Assembly (NCBI GenBank): GCA_964030475.1 | Contig: CAXIPT010000004.1 | Coordinates: 2,245,327 to 2,309,326, forward strand | DNA: 64,000 bases | Direction: 5' to 3' | From: Tethya wilhelma | Taxonomy: Eukaryota; Porifera; Demospongiae; Tethyida; Tethyidae | In this document: in pieces, positions 51,790 through 63,610 of the stretch | Numbering within the stretch: position 1 is the stretch's first letter | How the letters are laid out: every line of letters begins with the position of its first letter | The notes under the pieces: generated by a model | The model's input: the letters and a program-made list of their open reading frames with translations, nothing else | The model's database searches: none | What the model was told of the DNA's origin: nothing | Position numbers and translations under genes: made by a program

Positions 51790-52039
51790 ACTAAGCTAGT
51801 AGTCTGGCAAGCCAGCTAGACTGTGGCCGGGCTGTTGTGTACTGAGCCTGCTTGATACTGAAGTGTAACACACATCTCAGTCATTTGCATGATTTGGAGG
51901 CAGGAGCTGTATCATAAGATTTACTTGCCTTTCTATATGGTATGATAATCAAAGTCCTGATTCATTTCTTAAGAAGAGCAAGAGCATCCAGGTATCACAA
52001 AATAGTTCCAGGCAACTTGCATTTGAATTCCAAATAACG
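51790..52039. other. stretch without recognised feature
   Basis: AT-rich; nothing convincing. Confidence 0.4.
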
Positions 52040-52420
52040 CACACTTTTGTGTGTGGAAACGGTCGTCAATTCGAATTTTCTAGAAGCTAACGAATTATGC
52101 ATGAGTGTAGAAATTTAATGGCGGCCATATGGAGGAGGCGCTTTTCGCCTTGTATCTAGCTACTCAATAAGAGGCACTAAAAACTGATGGCAAAAGCGAC
52201 TGTCCTGGAAGAAACCAAGTTCATTCGTTCAAGAATCAGCTTGTAAAAGTGAATAGTCTCTAAGAAAACTCGAGCCAAGATAGAAGAAGAAGAAGAAGAA
52301 TAAGAAGATGGAGGTTTGGCATGTTTGTGTTTGTTACTTTAGCGATGGTTTTAGGCCATGTTTTTGGGCTCATTAGAAAGAGAAAGAGCTAAATAGTAGC
52401 TTAAGAAGCCTTTTAGTGCT
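52040..52420 (-). repeat. dispersed repeat, copy 2 (inverse of 35200-35600)
   Basis: Contains GGCGCTTTTCGCCTTGTATC, ATTCGTTCAAGAATCAGC, a (AAG)n run and GCTAAATAGTAGCTTAAGAA, in inverse order and orientation to copy 1. Confidence 0.6.
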
Positions 52421-52690
52421 AAGCGCTCAGTTTTTGCAGAGTTATTCGCGTGAATATTTGTATTGCGCTAATGGGCCATCCGTGCCATTCCTGTGTACCC
52501 TACCGTACTGGGAATATAACAATTATAGCATGGTTGCCAGGCAGCTGTAAACCTACCTTGCCCTCAGGCTCTGTAGGTTTACTGCCATAAATCCCTGTAA
52601 CCGTGCTTTAACTATAACACATAAATATAATTTTGGATTTTGAATGTTCGTACAAAATTATGATTAAAGAAAATATATTTTGAAAAAAGA

Positions 52691-52930
52691 GGATTTGTTC
52701 CCATGGTGCTACAAGGCTGTTGTCATGGTTACACATTGTTAATAATGTGTACTAATTAATTCCAGCTGCGCATCATAAGCATTTTCTAAATAATGCACAC
52801 CTTCATTAAAAATTGTAAGTTACCATTATCTCATTAATTATGCCTTTATTCATTATGTGCAGCTGGAATTAATTAGTACACCACCTGAGTAACCAAGACA
52901 ACAACCTTCTACCACCATGGGAACAAATCC
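52691..52930. mobile_element. 240 bp inverted-repeat element with about 75 bp arms
   Basis: GGATTTGTTCCCATGGTGCT and GTGTACTAATTAATTCCAGC occur in the left arm and as reverse complement in the right arm. Short unpaired centre. No target duplication identified. Just upstream of the DIRS-like ORF. Confidence 0.7.
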
Positions 52931-53190
52931 AACATATTTTTTTCCTTCTCTGTACTTCTGAGAGCCCTGGCTCGATCAGCATGTCCTTTGCATTGTCCTT
53001 CTGGAAACCCGCCAATAATAATTAACCAGCTGTTAGTAGAAATTAACTGCATGCCTAAAATCCCGCCAAAACACTGACCTTTCAGTCCTTTCAACAGCTC
53101 GTCGAGCGAAGTTTGCACCTCTTCTTCTCTGCTAAATAGAATCAAGTTTCGAGAGGTGTAGCAAGGCTTTTCCAGTGGAAAATCTGAGCC

Positions 53191-53682
53191 ATGAGCGACT
53201 TGGAAGAGGACAAGCGGGTTCTTGACCCAGCTAACGAGAAGAATCGGAATAGGGATCTGCCTGACCCCAATGCTGTCTTATCCAGCCTGACAGGTTCAAG
53301 ACAGGCGATGGATGCTCTGGCGAAAGCTCTTATCCCAGGCCTCTTGGCTGAACTGACAGAGCGGCCAGCGATGAGTACTGGTACACAAGTAGTGCATGGA
53401 CATATTAACCCAGAGGTCACCTCTCCATTAGCGGTTAGCACCGCTAGTATGGTAACTAACCAGCTGTCAATACTATGCATCTGGGAATACCAACAACAGC
53501 AATACAGCTGTTAATGTTGTGAGCAATACAGCTCCTAGTGGTAACATGTCCCATTTTTAGCCTGTGACCCCTTGGATGGGACAGCCACCATACTACCTCT
53601 CAGCCTATCCTTGGCCACCTATTAGTATTACACCTCAGATATCAGATGCCCCTGGCCCGTCAAGACAGGTCCAGGGGAATGG
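53191..53682 (+). pseudogene. DIRS-like retrotransposon ORF1, 5' half (interrupted)
   Basis: From ATG 53191 the frame reads MSDLEEDKRVLDPANEKNR, then a proline/serine-rich body. A frameshift near 53470 and a TAG at about 53556 break it; the last frame (PVTPWMGQPPYYLSAYPW to SDAPGPSRQVQGNG) runs into the transposon end at 53683. The matching 3' half appears at 63611. Assignment to a DIRS-type gag-like ORF is from general resemblance (acidic linker, later PKLD...LSKLQQFSLD pattern) and is tentative. Confidence 0.4.
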
Positions 53683-54095
53683 ACCTTATTCACAATTATT
53701 TTTCTAAATAACGCACACCACCGCGCGCTATGGCGGGAACAGTTTCTGGGGCAAACAGCTGCACACATTCTTTTCTCTATTTTTGTACACTTTTCACCAG
53801 AGGTTTTTAGACAGCTGCAATAATATTGCAAGTTCCTTCTTTGCAAAAAGCTTGAAGCACACAAGAGTAAGTAAATAAATTTTACAAACTACGGGATGAA
53901 TGAAAATTATTCAGTCTACAGCATGCTTTGTACTGCATACCTGTATGTAATAAAATGGTTAGCACTCCAAGAAGCCTTCTGCTTGCAATATACTACAAAA
54001 CATTCATTTTTTTAATCTTTTAAACTGCTTGCATATAGAGAATACTGTAGAAGCCGTACTTTACTACGTAGCTAAAGCCAAAGTTTACTATACAT

Positions 54096-55673
54096 ATGAT
54101 GATTATTGCTGACCTCACAACCACAGGAATGCAAAATCAAGTCCCGTGGCCAACCTGGGTACCTATCACCAACACAAGTTTTTCTTTGGGATTTACTATA
54201 GCACATATGACAAACTATTTTATAACCAGGATTACATTGGATGGCAAGTCAGCTAATGATTTTAAGAACATTAATTCCCATGCGTACCCCCTATTTCAAG
54301 ATGGACACGTACAAGATATTAGGGTACATACAATAGGAGATATCACATATATTGAAGCAAAATGTCTTCCAGAAATGAAGAAGAACATCGTTTACACCAC
54401 ACGAGTTGCACTGTGTAATTTCACTGCTGATATACTGCGTGCACAATGTGGATGTGCAGCAGGAAGGGGACCACATGGCAGCTGCAAACACATAGCAGCT
54501 TTGTGCTATGCACTAGAAGATTTTATTCGGAATCACAAGTTACAAGACCCTCCTGTCGCATGTACATCCCAACTCCAAACTTGGAATCAACCAAGAAAGC
54601 GTAGTCTTGATGCTGTTCAATCAAATGACATCAAGATTGTTAAGGTGGAGTATGGTGTAGAGAAGAGGACATTGAAAGTTTATAAATACGATCCAAGACC
54701 AATCTCTTTGCAGTGTACTTCAGCTCAAGAAGTTCAGTCACTGCGTGAAGCTGTACGGAATAAAGGTGATTATTCCCTACTACATGTCATTGCTTCAGAT
54801 TCTTCTCGATCAACACAATCAACCGTATCCACTCGTCTTCCTCCAATACCTCGATCATTAGTAGAGCGAACTCGACATCTGCTCAAGCAGCAACCTCAGC
54901 CTGTGTCCCTTCAAGATATTATAGATCATGGCACTATTCTTGTGAAGAAATTGGCACTCAGTAAAGATGAACAAGATGCAGTTGAGAGAGCAACTAGAAT
55001 GCAACACATGTCTAAACGCTGGCACGAAGAGCGATATGGACGGCTGACTTCATCAGATTTTGGTGAAATCATCAAATGCAGACAGTACCAAGGCCATGCA
55101 GAGAGGAAGTTGTATCCAACCCATAGTAACTTAACTTCATCAGCAATTCTGTGGGGAAGAAATAATGAATCTGTTGCTCGTGAAGAATACGTCAAGCAAT
55201 TGGACAAACAGCTATCGGTTAACAGTTGTGGGATAATTATAGCTGGTTGTGGTTTCCTAGCCGCTTCTCCTGATGGTATCATATGTGATAAAGAAAATGG
55301 GACGAGGTTAGGAATGCTAGAGATTAAATGTCCATTTTCACATAGGAATGATTCCATAGCCGCTGCATGTGAGAAGAAATCCTTTTTCTGTAAAAAGGAT
55401 GATACAGGAATTCGTCTGAAAACAAATCACAACTACCACTACCAAGTCCAAGGCCAAATGGCTGTTTCAGGTCTTCCATGGTGTGACTTTGTTGTTTGGA
55501 CATTGAGTGATATCCACATTGAAAGAATTTATTTTAGTGAGGAATTCTGGAAGAAAGAGTGTTACCCTAGATTACACAGCTTTTATTATGGAATAATATT
55601 ACCTGAACTACTACTTACCAGATATCCTTTGGGACTGAGTATTTTAGATTTTAGACAAATTCTATCATGCTAA
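54096..55673 (+). CDS. transposon-borne SWIM zinc finger / YqaJ-type nuclease
   Basis: A 525-residue open frame from ATG 54096. Residues about 110-145 hold a SWIM finger (AQCGCAAGRGPHGSCKHIAA, CxCx(n)CxH). Residues about 310-480 match the YqaJ/lambda-exonuclease-like PD-(D/E)xK fold: WHEERYGRLTSSDFGEI, WGRNNESVAREEYV, AASPDGII, LEIKCP (catalytic D and ExK) and HYQVQGQMAVSG. YqaJ nucleases process DNA ends for strand annealing. In this transposon group the protein is presumed to help excision or repair. No stop or frameshift is visible, so it may still be functional. It ends 110 bp from the end of the opposing transposase frame. Confidence 0.75.
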   Translation: MMIIADLTTTGMQNQVPWPTWVPITNTSFSLGFTIAHMTNYFITRITLDGKSANDFKNINSHAYPLFQDGHVQDIRVHTIGDITYIEAKCLPEMKKNIVYTTRVALCNFTADILRAQCGCAAGRGPHGSCKHIAALCYALEDFIRNHKLQDPPVACTSQLQTWNQPRKRSLDAVQSNDIKIVKVEYGVEKRTLKVYKYDPRPISLQCTSAQEVQSLREAVRNKGDYSLLHVIASDSSRSTQSTVSTRLPPIPRSLVERTRHLLKQQPQPVSLQDIIDHGTILVKKLALSKDEQDAVERATRMQHMSKRWHEERYGRLTSSDFGEIIKCRQYQGHAERKLYPTHSNLTSSAILWGRNNESVAREEYVKQLDKQLSVNSCGIIIAGCGFLAASPDGIICDKENGTRLGMLEIKCPFSHRNDSIAAACEKKSFFCKKDDTGIRLKTNHNYHYQVQGQMAVSGLPWCDFVVWTLSDIHIERIYFSEEFWKKECYPRLHSFYYGIILPELLLTRYPLGLSILDFRQILSC

Positions 55674-55785
55674 GTCATTCAGTGTGTAAATGTAGCCACG
55701 TGCACTCAATGTTATTTCTGCTACATGTATTCTGTGGTCAATAACCATAATAAATATTAATATAATTTGTGGGTATGTGCCAGCT

Positions 55786-57239
55786 TCATACAAGTGGTTT
55801 GTGAAAGTTTGACAGAAAGGAACATACAAAGAATACTTGATCAGCCAGAGCTATCATATTATTTGGAATCTTGTAGAGAATCCTGAAAGCTTTGACTCGT
55901 TTGATAGCTCTCTCTACATGGATTCTTATAGATGCTATTCTTCTTGTTTCAACCAGTTCCCTCTCAGTGAGTTGTTCTTGATATTTCATTGGAGGGATGT
56001 TAAGGGTTACACCTCTAGGAGCCAGTAAATCTGCTATGGTGAACCCTTTGTCTGCCATTACAGAATCTCCAGCTTCAAGATAGTCCAATATACCACTCTG
56101 TAGAGTAAGTTCACGATCAGACACACTTCCACCATACAAGTTTGACACAAAACTGATGGCTCCTGAAGGTGTGATTCCGACAAGCACTTTCAGTGTGTTG
56201 TGGTTCTTGTAAGAACTAAATGTCTGCTGTTGGGCTGTTGGGCTGGAGGGCTGCTCAATAAAGATTTCTGTAGCATCAAGTACTACACGAGTAGCTGGGT
56301 AATCGTTGAAAGAAGCAGGCATGTTGGAATCTACGTGCTCTCTACTTGGCCATATACTTACTTCCTTGAATTTGGAGAACATGAGATTTATCCAGGTAAT
56401 GCATATTCGCGATACACTTGATTGTGAAATCCCAAAACGAAATGCCACATCTTCCTCAAGTAGACCCAATCGTAGTCGACAAAGGACAAGAAAAAATTCG
56501 TTCAGTGGAGATAGTTTTCTAGGAGCACCACGTGTTTCATCGATATCTCTCTCTTCACCTTCATTCTTTCCCCAGTATCGCAGATGGTATACACATGGGC
56601 CGAGGAAATTGAAGCAAATTTCAAGCATTTCATAGTCCTCAAACCCTGTGAAGAACTTTACGAGATGATTGTCGTTCGCTATCATTTCAATTCTGAAAGC
56701 AAAACAGACTGTCGAGCTATCGGTCTGAGTACCAGTACTGACCATGATTGGTTCACACTTTGCAAAGGATGACTCTGATGTGTTGACGGCAGCATCACAG
56801 TAAAGTTTCACTTCACTTGAGTAGCAAGGAGAAAGGTATGGTATACCACTTGAACTTCTTGGTGTATCCTGTACATGCATTGGCACATCCAACGAACAGT
56901 AGCAATGGTCATGGTGTATGGTGTCTCTTCTCTCAGTGAGTGTGATGTATTGATCTCGTAAAGATTTGAGAGGAATTGGCTGGCGAGCTGTTGGAGACTT
57001 CCTTTTTTTATTGCTCCATGGAAACAACTCTGGGACGTCATGTTTCGACTTCTTGTAGCCATTTACGAAATGGTTGCCACATATTCTGCTATGCCTATTG
57101 ACACTGTGATGGCTTAACCGCATTCTTATCAGCCACTCTCGAAGAAGCACAGGATTGTCAAAAGGGAGAGAATAAAATGATACTTTGGATGATAGCTGTT
57201 GCATCTGCATCCTGGTACTACACACTTATTACCAGGCAT
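55786..57239 (-). pseudogene. THAP-DDE transposase, copy A (THAP start frameshifted)
   Basis: A 479-codon frame open from 57225. The natural start (MPGNKCVVPGC, ATG at 57239) is in another frame because about 4 bp are missing after the SYH codons, so the first THAP cysteines are cut off. The rest of THAP is present (SRICGNHFVNG, ELFPW). The DDE_Tnp_4 domain follows: VVLDATEIFIEQPSSP (first D), SDRELTLQSGILDYL and SVMADKGFTIADLL (second D), and ETRRIASIRIHVERAIKRVK (final E). A coiled or helix-turn-helix segment with LSPLNEFFLVLCRLRLGLLEED precedes it. The catalytic part looks intact; DNA binding is probably lost. Confidence 0.75.
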
Positions 57240-57840
57240 CCTGTATGTGGTTAATTGTTATGTGGAAGTGTAATGTAGATGAGTAAACATTGCGTTGAGT
57301 AGTAAAGTAAAGTACGGCTTCTACAGTATTCTCTTTATGCACGCAGTTTTAAGAGTCTTAAAAGATTGTGGAGCATTAAAAAAATGAATGTTTTGTAGTA
57401 TATTGCAAGCAGAAGGCTTCTTGGAGTGCTAACCATTTTATTACATACAGGTATGCAGTACAAAGCATGCTGTAGACTGAATAATTTTCATTCATTCCGT
57501 AATTTGTAAAATTTATTTACTTACTCTTGTGTACAGAAAAAAATGTGTGCAGCTGTTTGCCCCAGAAACTGTTCCCGCCATAGTGCGCGGTGGTGTGCGT
57601 TATTTAGAAAAATAATTGTGAATAAGGTCCATTGTGTTTGAAACAAAGTTGATAAAAATATTGATAAGGATTTTGTTTGATGGCTTTGAAGGTCAAAGTC
57701 AGAACTGTCAGATTTTTACCAAAAATAAAAATAAAATCCTTGCAAAAGTTTCTATCTATAGTAATACAGTATTTAATATTTCCAGCTATATGGTTATAAT
57801 TCATGCAAATTTGAAATTTCCACAATCAATAATCAAGTAC

Positions 57841-58398
57841 CTGGTTTGGAAGTTCTAGCTGGCTGAGCAGCTTGACTAGTTGCAGTTAATGTGCTTTTGC
57901 TTACCAGAGACAAATTTGCTGCAGTAATGATAAAAAATATATAAAAATAGAACTAGAAATACACAAACATTACAATAACTGACCACCAGCCACAAAAAAG
58001 TGTCAGGTTAATTTATTTGTATAATTTATTGTATATACGTTTACCTATACACTTTGGACTAATGGTGATCAAAAAACTATGAAAGTCCTCCACTCCATCC
58101 ACTTCTACTGTCCAGTCTAAATCCTTAGCAACTGCACTATCTGAAGATCCTTTCCATTTAGCACACAGCTCACAACTTGCAATGTCTGAATCATTTGTGT
58201 TTGATTTCAGAATGTCTTCCTCACTTATCTGCAGATAGTAGTGATCAATATGAGTACAGAGCATAACCAAATTATGCATAATTCATAATGGTTACTATAT
58301 ATAATTACGGTATAGCTGGAAATATTGATGGGGATTTCAATGATCAAAAATTAAATTATCAAATTTAAGTTTGCCAATATTTTGGCTACCATATTATT

Positions 58399-58451
<53 letters not shown>

Positions 58452-61303
58452 TTGTTCAATTTAAATTTGTCGGTGTTTATCTGGCGAGCAAACAGTCCAA
58501 TTTTTTTTTGACTATCAATATTTCTAGCTATATGGTAGTATGGTACACTGGTATACCTTAGGGGGTAGGCAACGTGGTACAATATGCCATCCATTGTCAG
58601 TTGTAATGCCAGCTCTGTCAATCTTGAGGAAAAGGGTACTGCTCTCATCCAAGAACCTGATCTTCTTGTTGGGAAGCATTTCATTCCACCCTCCCTGTGA
58701 GTATTCTAGCTTCACTGCCTGTGGAGTTTAATCATGTATGTGGCATGTCAATGATGTCATGTGGTAAACCAATAGTGGGCCATGCTACAAATATTGTGTA
58801 AACCAAGATAAGACTGAGTCAACTACAAATGAATTTATGTGCAGTTTTGTGGGTGGGAGTTGAACATGATGTGTGCATCATGCCATGCATGACTTAACTC
58901 ATGTATACATACGTACTTCTATGCGTTCCTCAATCCTTGGAATCACAATTAGCTTGATAGAAAACCACTCAAAGCTATGACTAATTGATCGGTAGTAAAT
59001 CCATCCTGAGTACAAAACAGGAGGCTTTTTTGGCACTGCAGGTTGAAACCAACTTAATCCAAAGAGTGAAAACGTGCTCACGTTAAAAGTGCCCCAGTTA
59101 CTATTGACAGAAAACTTTCCTCCATTAAGTGGCTCAAACGTGTATGGAGGTTCTTTTGTAGAACTCTGAGCAAAGATAGGTACTAATGCTTTTGTATCAT
59201 CTTCTGTTTTAAGCGAACAGCAGTGTTCCAGTTCAAGTGTGACAGGTTTTTCGAGCACTTTGGATGGTTGAATGTAGTAAACCGGACTGACTAAGATATA
59301 CTTTTCAGGAAGCTTGAAATTACCAGATAGGCTTGCCCCAACAGTGAATTCACACTGAGTATCATGTTTTGATAGTGCTCCTGGAGGTACATGTATCTTC
59401 AGGCCATGCTTCTCCCAAGAAAGGGTTTGGAGTTCATCAGATTTTGAAACAATCAGCAAAGATTGGCTGATAAACTGGACACCAGGAAGTGGTATGGTTT
59501 GAGTAAACCATGCTGAGTGCTTCCTGTATAGCTCTCCATAGACTTTGGGATTTTCTGTGCATATGCAATACTGAGCTGTATCATTGACAGTAGCAGCATG
59601 GGGTGTACTCTTGCAATCTCCTTGTCCTTGATGTGGACACATAACAGCATCACTGTAGGGTACATTTTCATGGCCAAGTGTTTTGAAAACTTCCTTGAGT
59701 CCAGATTTAATTTGTTCAAGAATTCTGAAGCAAATTCTAACAGCAACACCTGGGCACTTTGGAGATTCAGATAAGTATACTTCTAGTCTATCAAACGCAT
59801 CAATAATAGTAACCTCAGCAGGTTCATCAGGAAGGCAAAACTTGATACAGTTCCGATACAGTATGTCAGTGCGTTTCCATCCACAATGAGAAATGAGGTA
59901 CACAGAGAGACGGGGAAATGTTCCACAAGGAGCACAGCCATCTTTAAAGTATATAACAGCTGGAGGTAAAGGAGCATCTTTTAGACGATGATCTTCCAGA
60001 CTTTCAGCTGTAATCTCCTGTAGAAGTGAGGGCATAAAATAAATACTATTTCTGATTGGAGCATCTGGATCTGTTACTCGGGCCATGATCAAAAGTTTGA
60101 TGAAAATCTTCACTAGTTCTGCTGGGGAGAAAACATCTGGTACATAATGTTTTGAAAAATGTTCTTCATTCAACATTTTGATTTCAATTTCACCAAATTT
60201 TGTGTAACGATTCCATTTTTCGTCGACCCCTTCAGATTCAGGTTTTGCTCGAACTTCAAAACTAAAAGCAACCAGTTCAGTAATCTTGTCAACAATAACT
60301 TGAGGACTGACAAAAATAACATTTTTCAGAATTCTTGGATAGTAGAGAATGATGTTTAACTTATGAAGATACTCCAAAGCTGCATTCACCTTAACTTTGG
60401 TCATGTGCAGGCTCAATGCCAGCTTATGGCATTCGTCTAAAGTAATAATACTCTTGTCGAACTTTTGCAAGTCTTGTTCAAGGAGGAACCAGGCTATTGG
60501 GATCTTGTAGGGAGGATGCTTTTCCTTTTCAGACTCAATATCTTGTCGTATTTGATTTGCAACTAGTTGGTCTTCTTCATTTGGTGTCTTGGCATTTAAA
60601 GGATAAATAATCTTATTTGGAGGATCGTACAAAATCAATTTTGGCCCAAGTGTACGTTTTAAATTCTCTACTAGCCAGTGGTTCTTTTCATCTATGTTTG
60701 CCATCAATTCTTCTGGTGTTTCAAAGCCATCTCTGTGTGTTCCTACCACCATGACCTGGCTATGTTCCTCTTTGGACAATGTACGAGCACAGTGTTGAAT
60801 GATCTGATCGTTTCGAAGATGGGATACATAGTTTGTGCCACGAAGTTTTCCAGTTTGTTGATCATAATACTCAATCTTTGGGTACTCATGAAGACTTTCT
60901 GGCAGCTTCAAAACAATCATAACAACTGATGTATTTTTCACAAAGGCTGGGAGTAGCTCAATGAATTGGGGTTGGCCACCACTGTCGACAAAATAGACCC
61001 AATGAAGATTGAGAACTCGCTTTAAATCCTTGCCTGTTTCTATCAGTCTAAGCAATTCTTGACGGGTAATAGAATCAGTACTAAAGATGGATTTTTGATT
61101 CTCATCAGATTTTTGGTCAATTGTCTCAACAAGTCCAATATCTATCAATTTTGCTTGAGATTTCGGCTCTGGTGGGGAAGATGATTCGGATCTCAATTCA
61201 GTTGTAAGATTTTGATTTTGAAGCATTTGTGATTCTTCTGATTTTGTTGGCTTTTTTGATTCTACTGAACCATGTTCCAAGTTTCCAAAATCTTGGAGTG
61301 GTC
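57841..61303 (-). pseudogene. Roc-COR-ZU5 gene fragment, both ends lost at transposon borders
   Basis: Exons 58917-61303, 58557-58718, 58045-58228 and 57841-57918 repeat exons 3-6 of the 26833-34781 gene with the same phases. The large exon has DSGGQ and THRD of the Roc domain, all of COR, the CPHQGQGDC/CICTE region and ZU5. It begins after the P-loop, because the sequence switches to transposon DNA at about 61304. The last Death exon is also missing: after 57841 the next landmark is the transposon end at 57628. Long unbroken frames suggest recent loss. Without P-loop, leader and Death domain it cannot be a normal switch protein. Confidence 0.75.
58401..58448. repeat. (CA)n microsatellite
   Basis: About 24 CA units in an intron of the truncated Roc-COR-ZU5 copy. 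Confidence 0.95.
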
Positions 61304-61304
61304 A

Positions 61305-61543
61305 ATAGGAATGATTCCATAGCCGCTGCATGTGAGAAGAAATCCTTTTTCTGTAAAAAGGATGATACAGGAATTCGTCTGAAAACAAATCACAACTATC
61401 ACTACCAAGTCCAAGGCCAAATGGCTGTTTCAGGTCTTCCATGGTGTGACTTTGTTGTTTGGACGTTGAGTGATATCCACATTGAAAGAATTTATTTTAG
61501 TGAGGAATTCTGGAAGAAAGAGTGTTACCCTATGGAATAATAT
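61305..61543 (+). pseudogene. 3' fragment of the YqaJ-type nuclease, copy B
   Basis: Reads RNDSIAAACEKKSFFCKKDD through HYQVQGQMAVSG to WKKECYP, then a stop. Lacks the SWIM finger and the catalytic PDG...ExK region, and a deletion removes the last 45 codons or so. Confidence 0.75.
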
Positions 61544-61736
61544 TACCTGAACTACTACTTACCAGATATCCTTTGGGACTGAGTATTATAGATTTTAGAC
61601 AAATTCTATCATGCTAAGTCATTCAGTGTGTAAATGCAGGCCACGTGCACTCAATGTTATTTCTGCTACATGTATTCTGTGGTCAATAACCATAGTAAAT
61701 ATTAATATAATTTGTAGGTATGTGCCAAGTGGTTTG

Positions 61737-63156
61737 TGAAAGTTTGACAGAAAGGAACATACAAAGAATACTTGATCAGCCAGAGCTATCATGTTATTTG
61801 GAATCTTGTAGAGAATCCTGAAAGCTTTGACTCGTTTGATAGTTCTCTCTACATGGATTCTTATAGATGCTATTCTTCTTGTTTCAACCAATTCCCTCTC
61901 AGTGAGTTGTTTTTGATACTTCATTGGAGGGATGTTAAGGGTCACACCTCTAGGAGCCAGTAAATCTGCTATGGTGAACCCTTTGTCTGCCATTACAGAA
62001 TCTCCAGCTTCAAGATAGTCCAATATACCACTCTGTAGAGTAAGCTCATGATCAGACACACTTCCACCGTACAAGTTCGACACAAAACTGATGGCTCCTG
62101 AAGGTGTGATTCCGACAAGCACTTTCAGTGTGTTGTGGTCCTTGTAAGAACGTTGGGCTGGAGGGCTGCTCAATAAAGATTTGTGTAGCATCAAGTACTA
62201 CACGAGTAGCTGGGTAATCGTTGAAAGAAGCAGGCATGTTGGAATCTACGTGCTCTCTACTTGGCCATATACTTACTTCCTTGAATTTGGAGAACATGAG
62301 ATTTATCCAGGTAATGCATATTCGCGATACACTTGATTGTGAAATCTTAAAACGAAATGCCACATCTTCCTCAAGTAGACCCAATCGTAGTCGACAAGGG
62401 ACAAGAAAAAATTCGTTCAGTGGAGATAGTTTTCTAGGAGCACCATGTGTTTCACCTTCATTCTTTCCCCAGGATCGCAGATGATATATACATGGGCCGA
62501 GGAAATTCAAGCATTTCAAGCATTTCAAGCATTTCAAGCATTTCATAGTCCTCAAACCCTGTGAAGAACTTTACGAGATGATTGTCGTTTGCTATCATTT
62601 CAATTCTGAAAGCGAAACAGACTATCGAGCTATCGGTCTGAGTACCAGTACTGACCATGATTGGTTCACACTTTGCAAAGGATGACTCTGATGTGTTGAC
62701 AGCAGCATCACAGTCAAGTTTCACTTCACTTGAGTAGCAAGGAGAAAGGTATGGTATACCACTTGAACTTCTTGGTGTATCCTGTACATGCATTGGCACA
62801 TCCAACAAACAGTAGCAATGGTCATGGTGTATGGTGTCTCTTCTCTCAGTGAGTGTGATGTATTGATCTCGTAAAGATTTGAGAGGAATTGGCTGGTAAG
62901 CTGTTGGAGACTTCCTTTTTTTATTGCTCCATGGAAACAACTCTGGGACGTCATGTTTTGACTTCTTGTAGCCATTTACGAAATGGTTGCCACATATTCT
63001 GCTATGCCTATTGACACTATGATGGCTTAACCGCATTCTTATCAGCCACTCTCGAAGAAGCACAGGATTGTCAAAAGGGAGAGAATAAAATGATACTTTA
63101 GATTCATGATAGCTGGTGCAATTGCATCCTGGTACTACACACTTATTACCAGGCAT
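61737..63156 (-). pseudogene. THAP-DDE transposase, copy B (THAP intact, DDE broken)
   Basis: From ATG 63156 the THAP domain is complete (CVVPGCNC ... CGNHF ... FPW). A short tandem expansion encodes repeated MLE triplets (62505-62545, four CATTTCAAG units). The frame is lost near 62460-62500, and again near 62150 where about 20 bp are missing after IEQPSSP. The last part (SDHELTLQSG, SVMADKGF, HVERTIKRVK) is otherwise well conserved. Confidence 0.75.
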
Positions 63157-63610
63157 CCTGTATGTGGTTAATTGTTATGTGGAAGTGTAATGTAGATGAG
63201 TAAACATTGCGTTGAGTAGTAAAGTAAAGTACGGCTTCTACAGTATTCTCTTTATGCAAGCAGTTTTAAGAGTCTTAAAAGATTATGGAGCATTAAAAAA
63301 ATGAACGTTTTGTAGTATATTGCAAGCAGAAGGCTTCTTGGAGTGCTAATCATTTTATTACATACAGGTATGCAGTACAAAGCATGCTGTAGACTAAATA
63401 ATTTTCATTCATTCTGTAGTTATTACTCTTGTGTGCTTCAAACTTTTTGCAAAGAAGGAACTTGCAATATTATTGCAGCTGTCTAAAAACCTCTGGTGAA
63501 AAGTGTACAAAAATAGAGAAAAGAATGTGTGCAGCTGTTTGCCCCAGAAACTGTTCCCGCCATAGTGCGGGGTGGTGTGCGTTATTTAGAAAAATAATTG
63601 TGAATAAGGT
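63157..63610. other. right terminal region of transposon copy B
   Basis: Non-coding subterminal DNA and inverted repeat. Its TTGCAATATTATTGCAGCTG and GTGTACAAAAATAGAGAAAA blocks match the inverted left end of copy A (53760-53850); copy A's own right end has lost these blocks. Confidence 0.7.

Larger units (their letters stand above)
53683..57628. mobile_element. ISL2EU-like DNA transposon, copy A (3.9 kb, both ends present)
   Basis: The left end ACCTTATTCACAATTATT and the right end AATAATTGTGAATAAGGT are inverted repeats that continue inward for over 150 bp (with an indel), through GTTTCTGGGGCAAACAGCTG. The pairing may extend five more bases outward (AATGG/CCATT). Two convergent frames are inside: a SWIM/YqaJ protein (plus) and a THAP-DDE transposase (minus). 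That two-gene set is, as I recall, characteristic of the ISL2EU group (related to PIF/Harbinger-type DDE_Tnp_4 transposases). Confidence 0.75.
61305..63610. mobile_element. ISL2EU-like DNA transposon, copy B (left 1.66 kb missing)
   Basis: Joins the Roc-COR-ZU5 fragment at ATAGGAATGATTCC, equivalent to base 55342 of copy A, and continues collinearly to the right end (GAATAAGGT at 63602-63610). It keeps about 200 bp of right-end inverted repeat, including CTTGAAGCACACAAGAG-type sequence that copy A has only at its left end. Same orientation as copy A. Confidence 0.75.
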
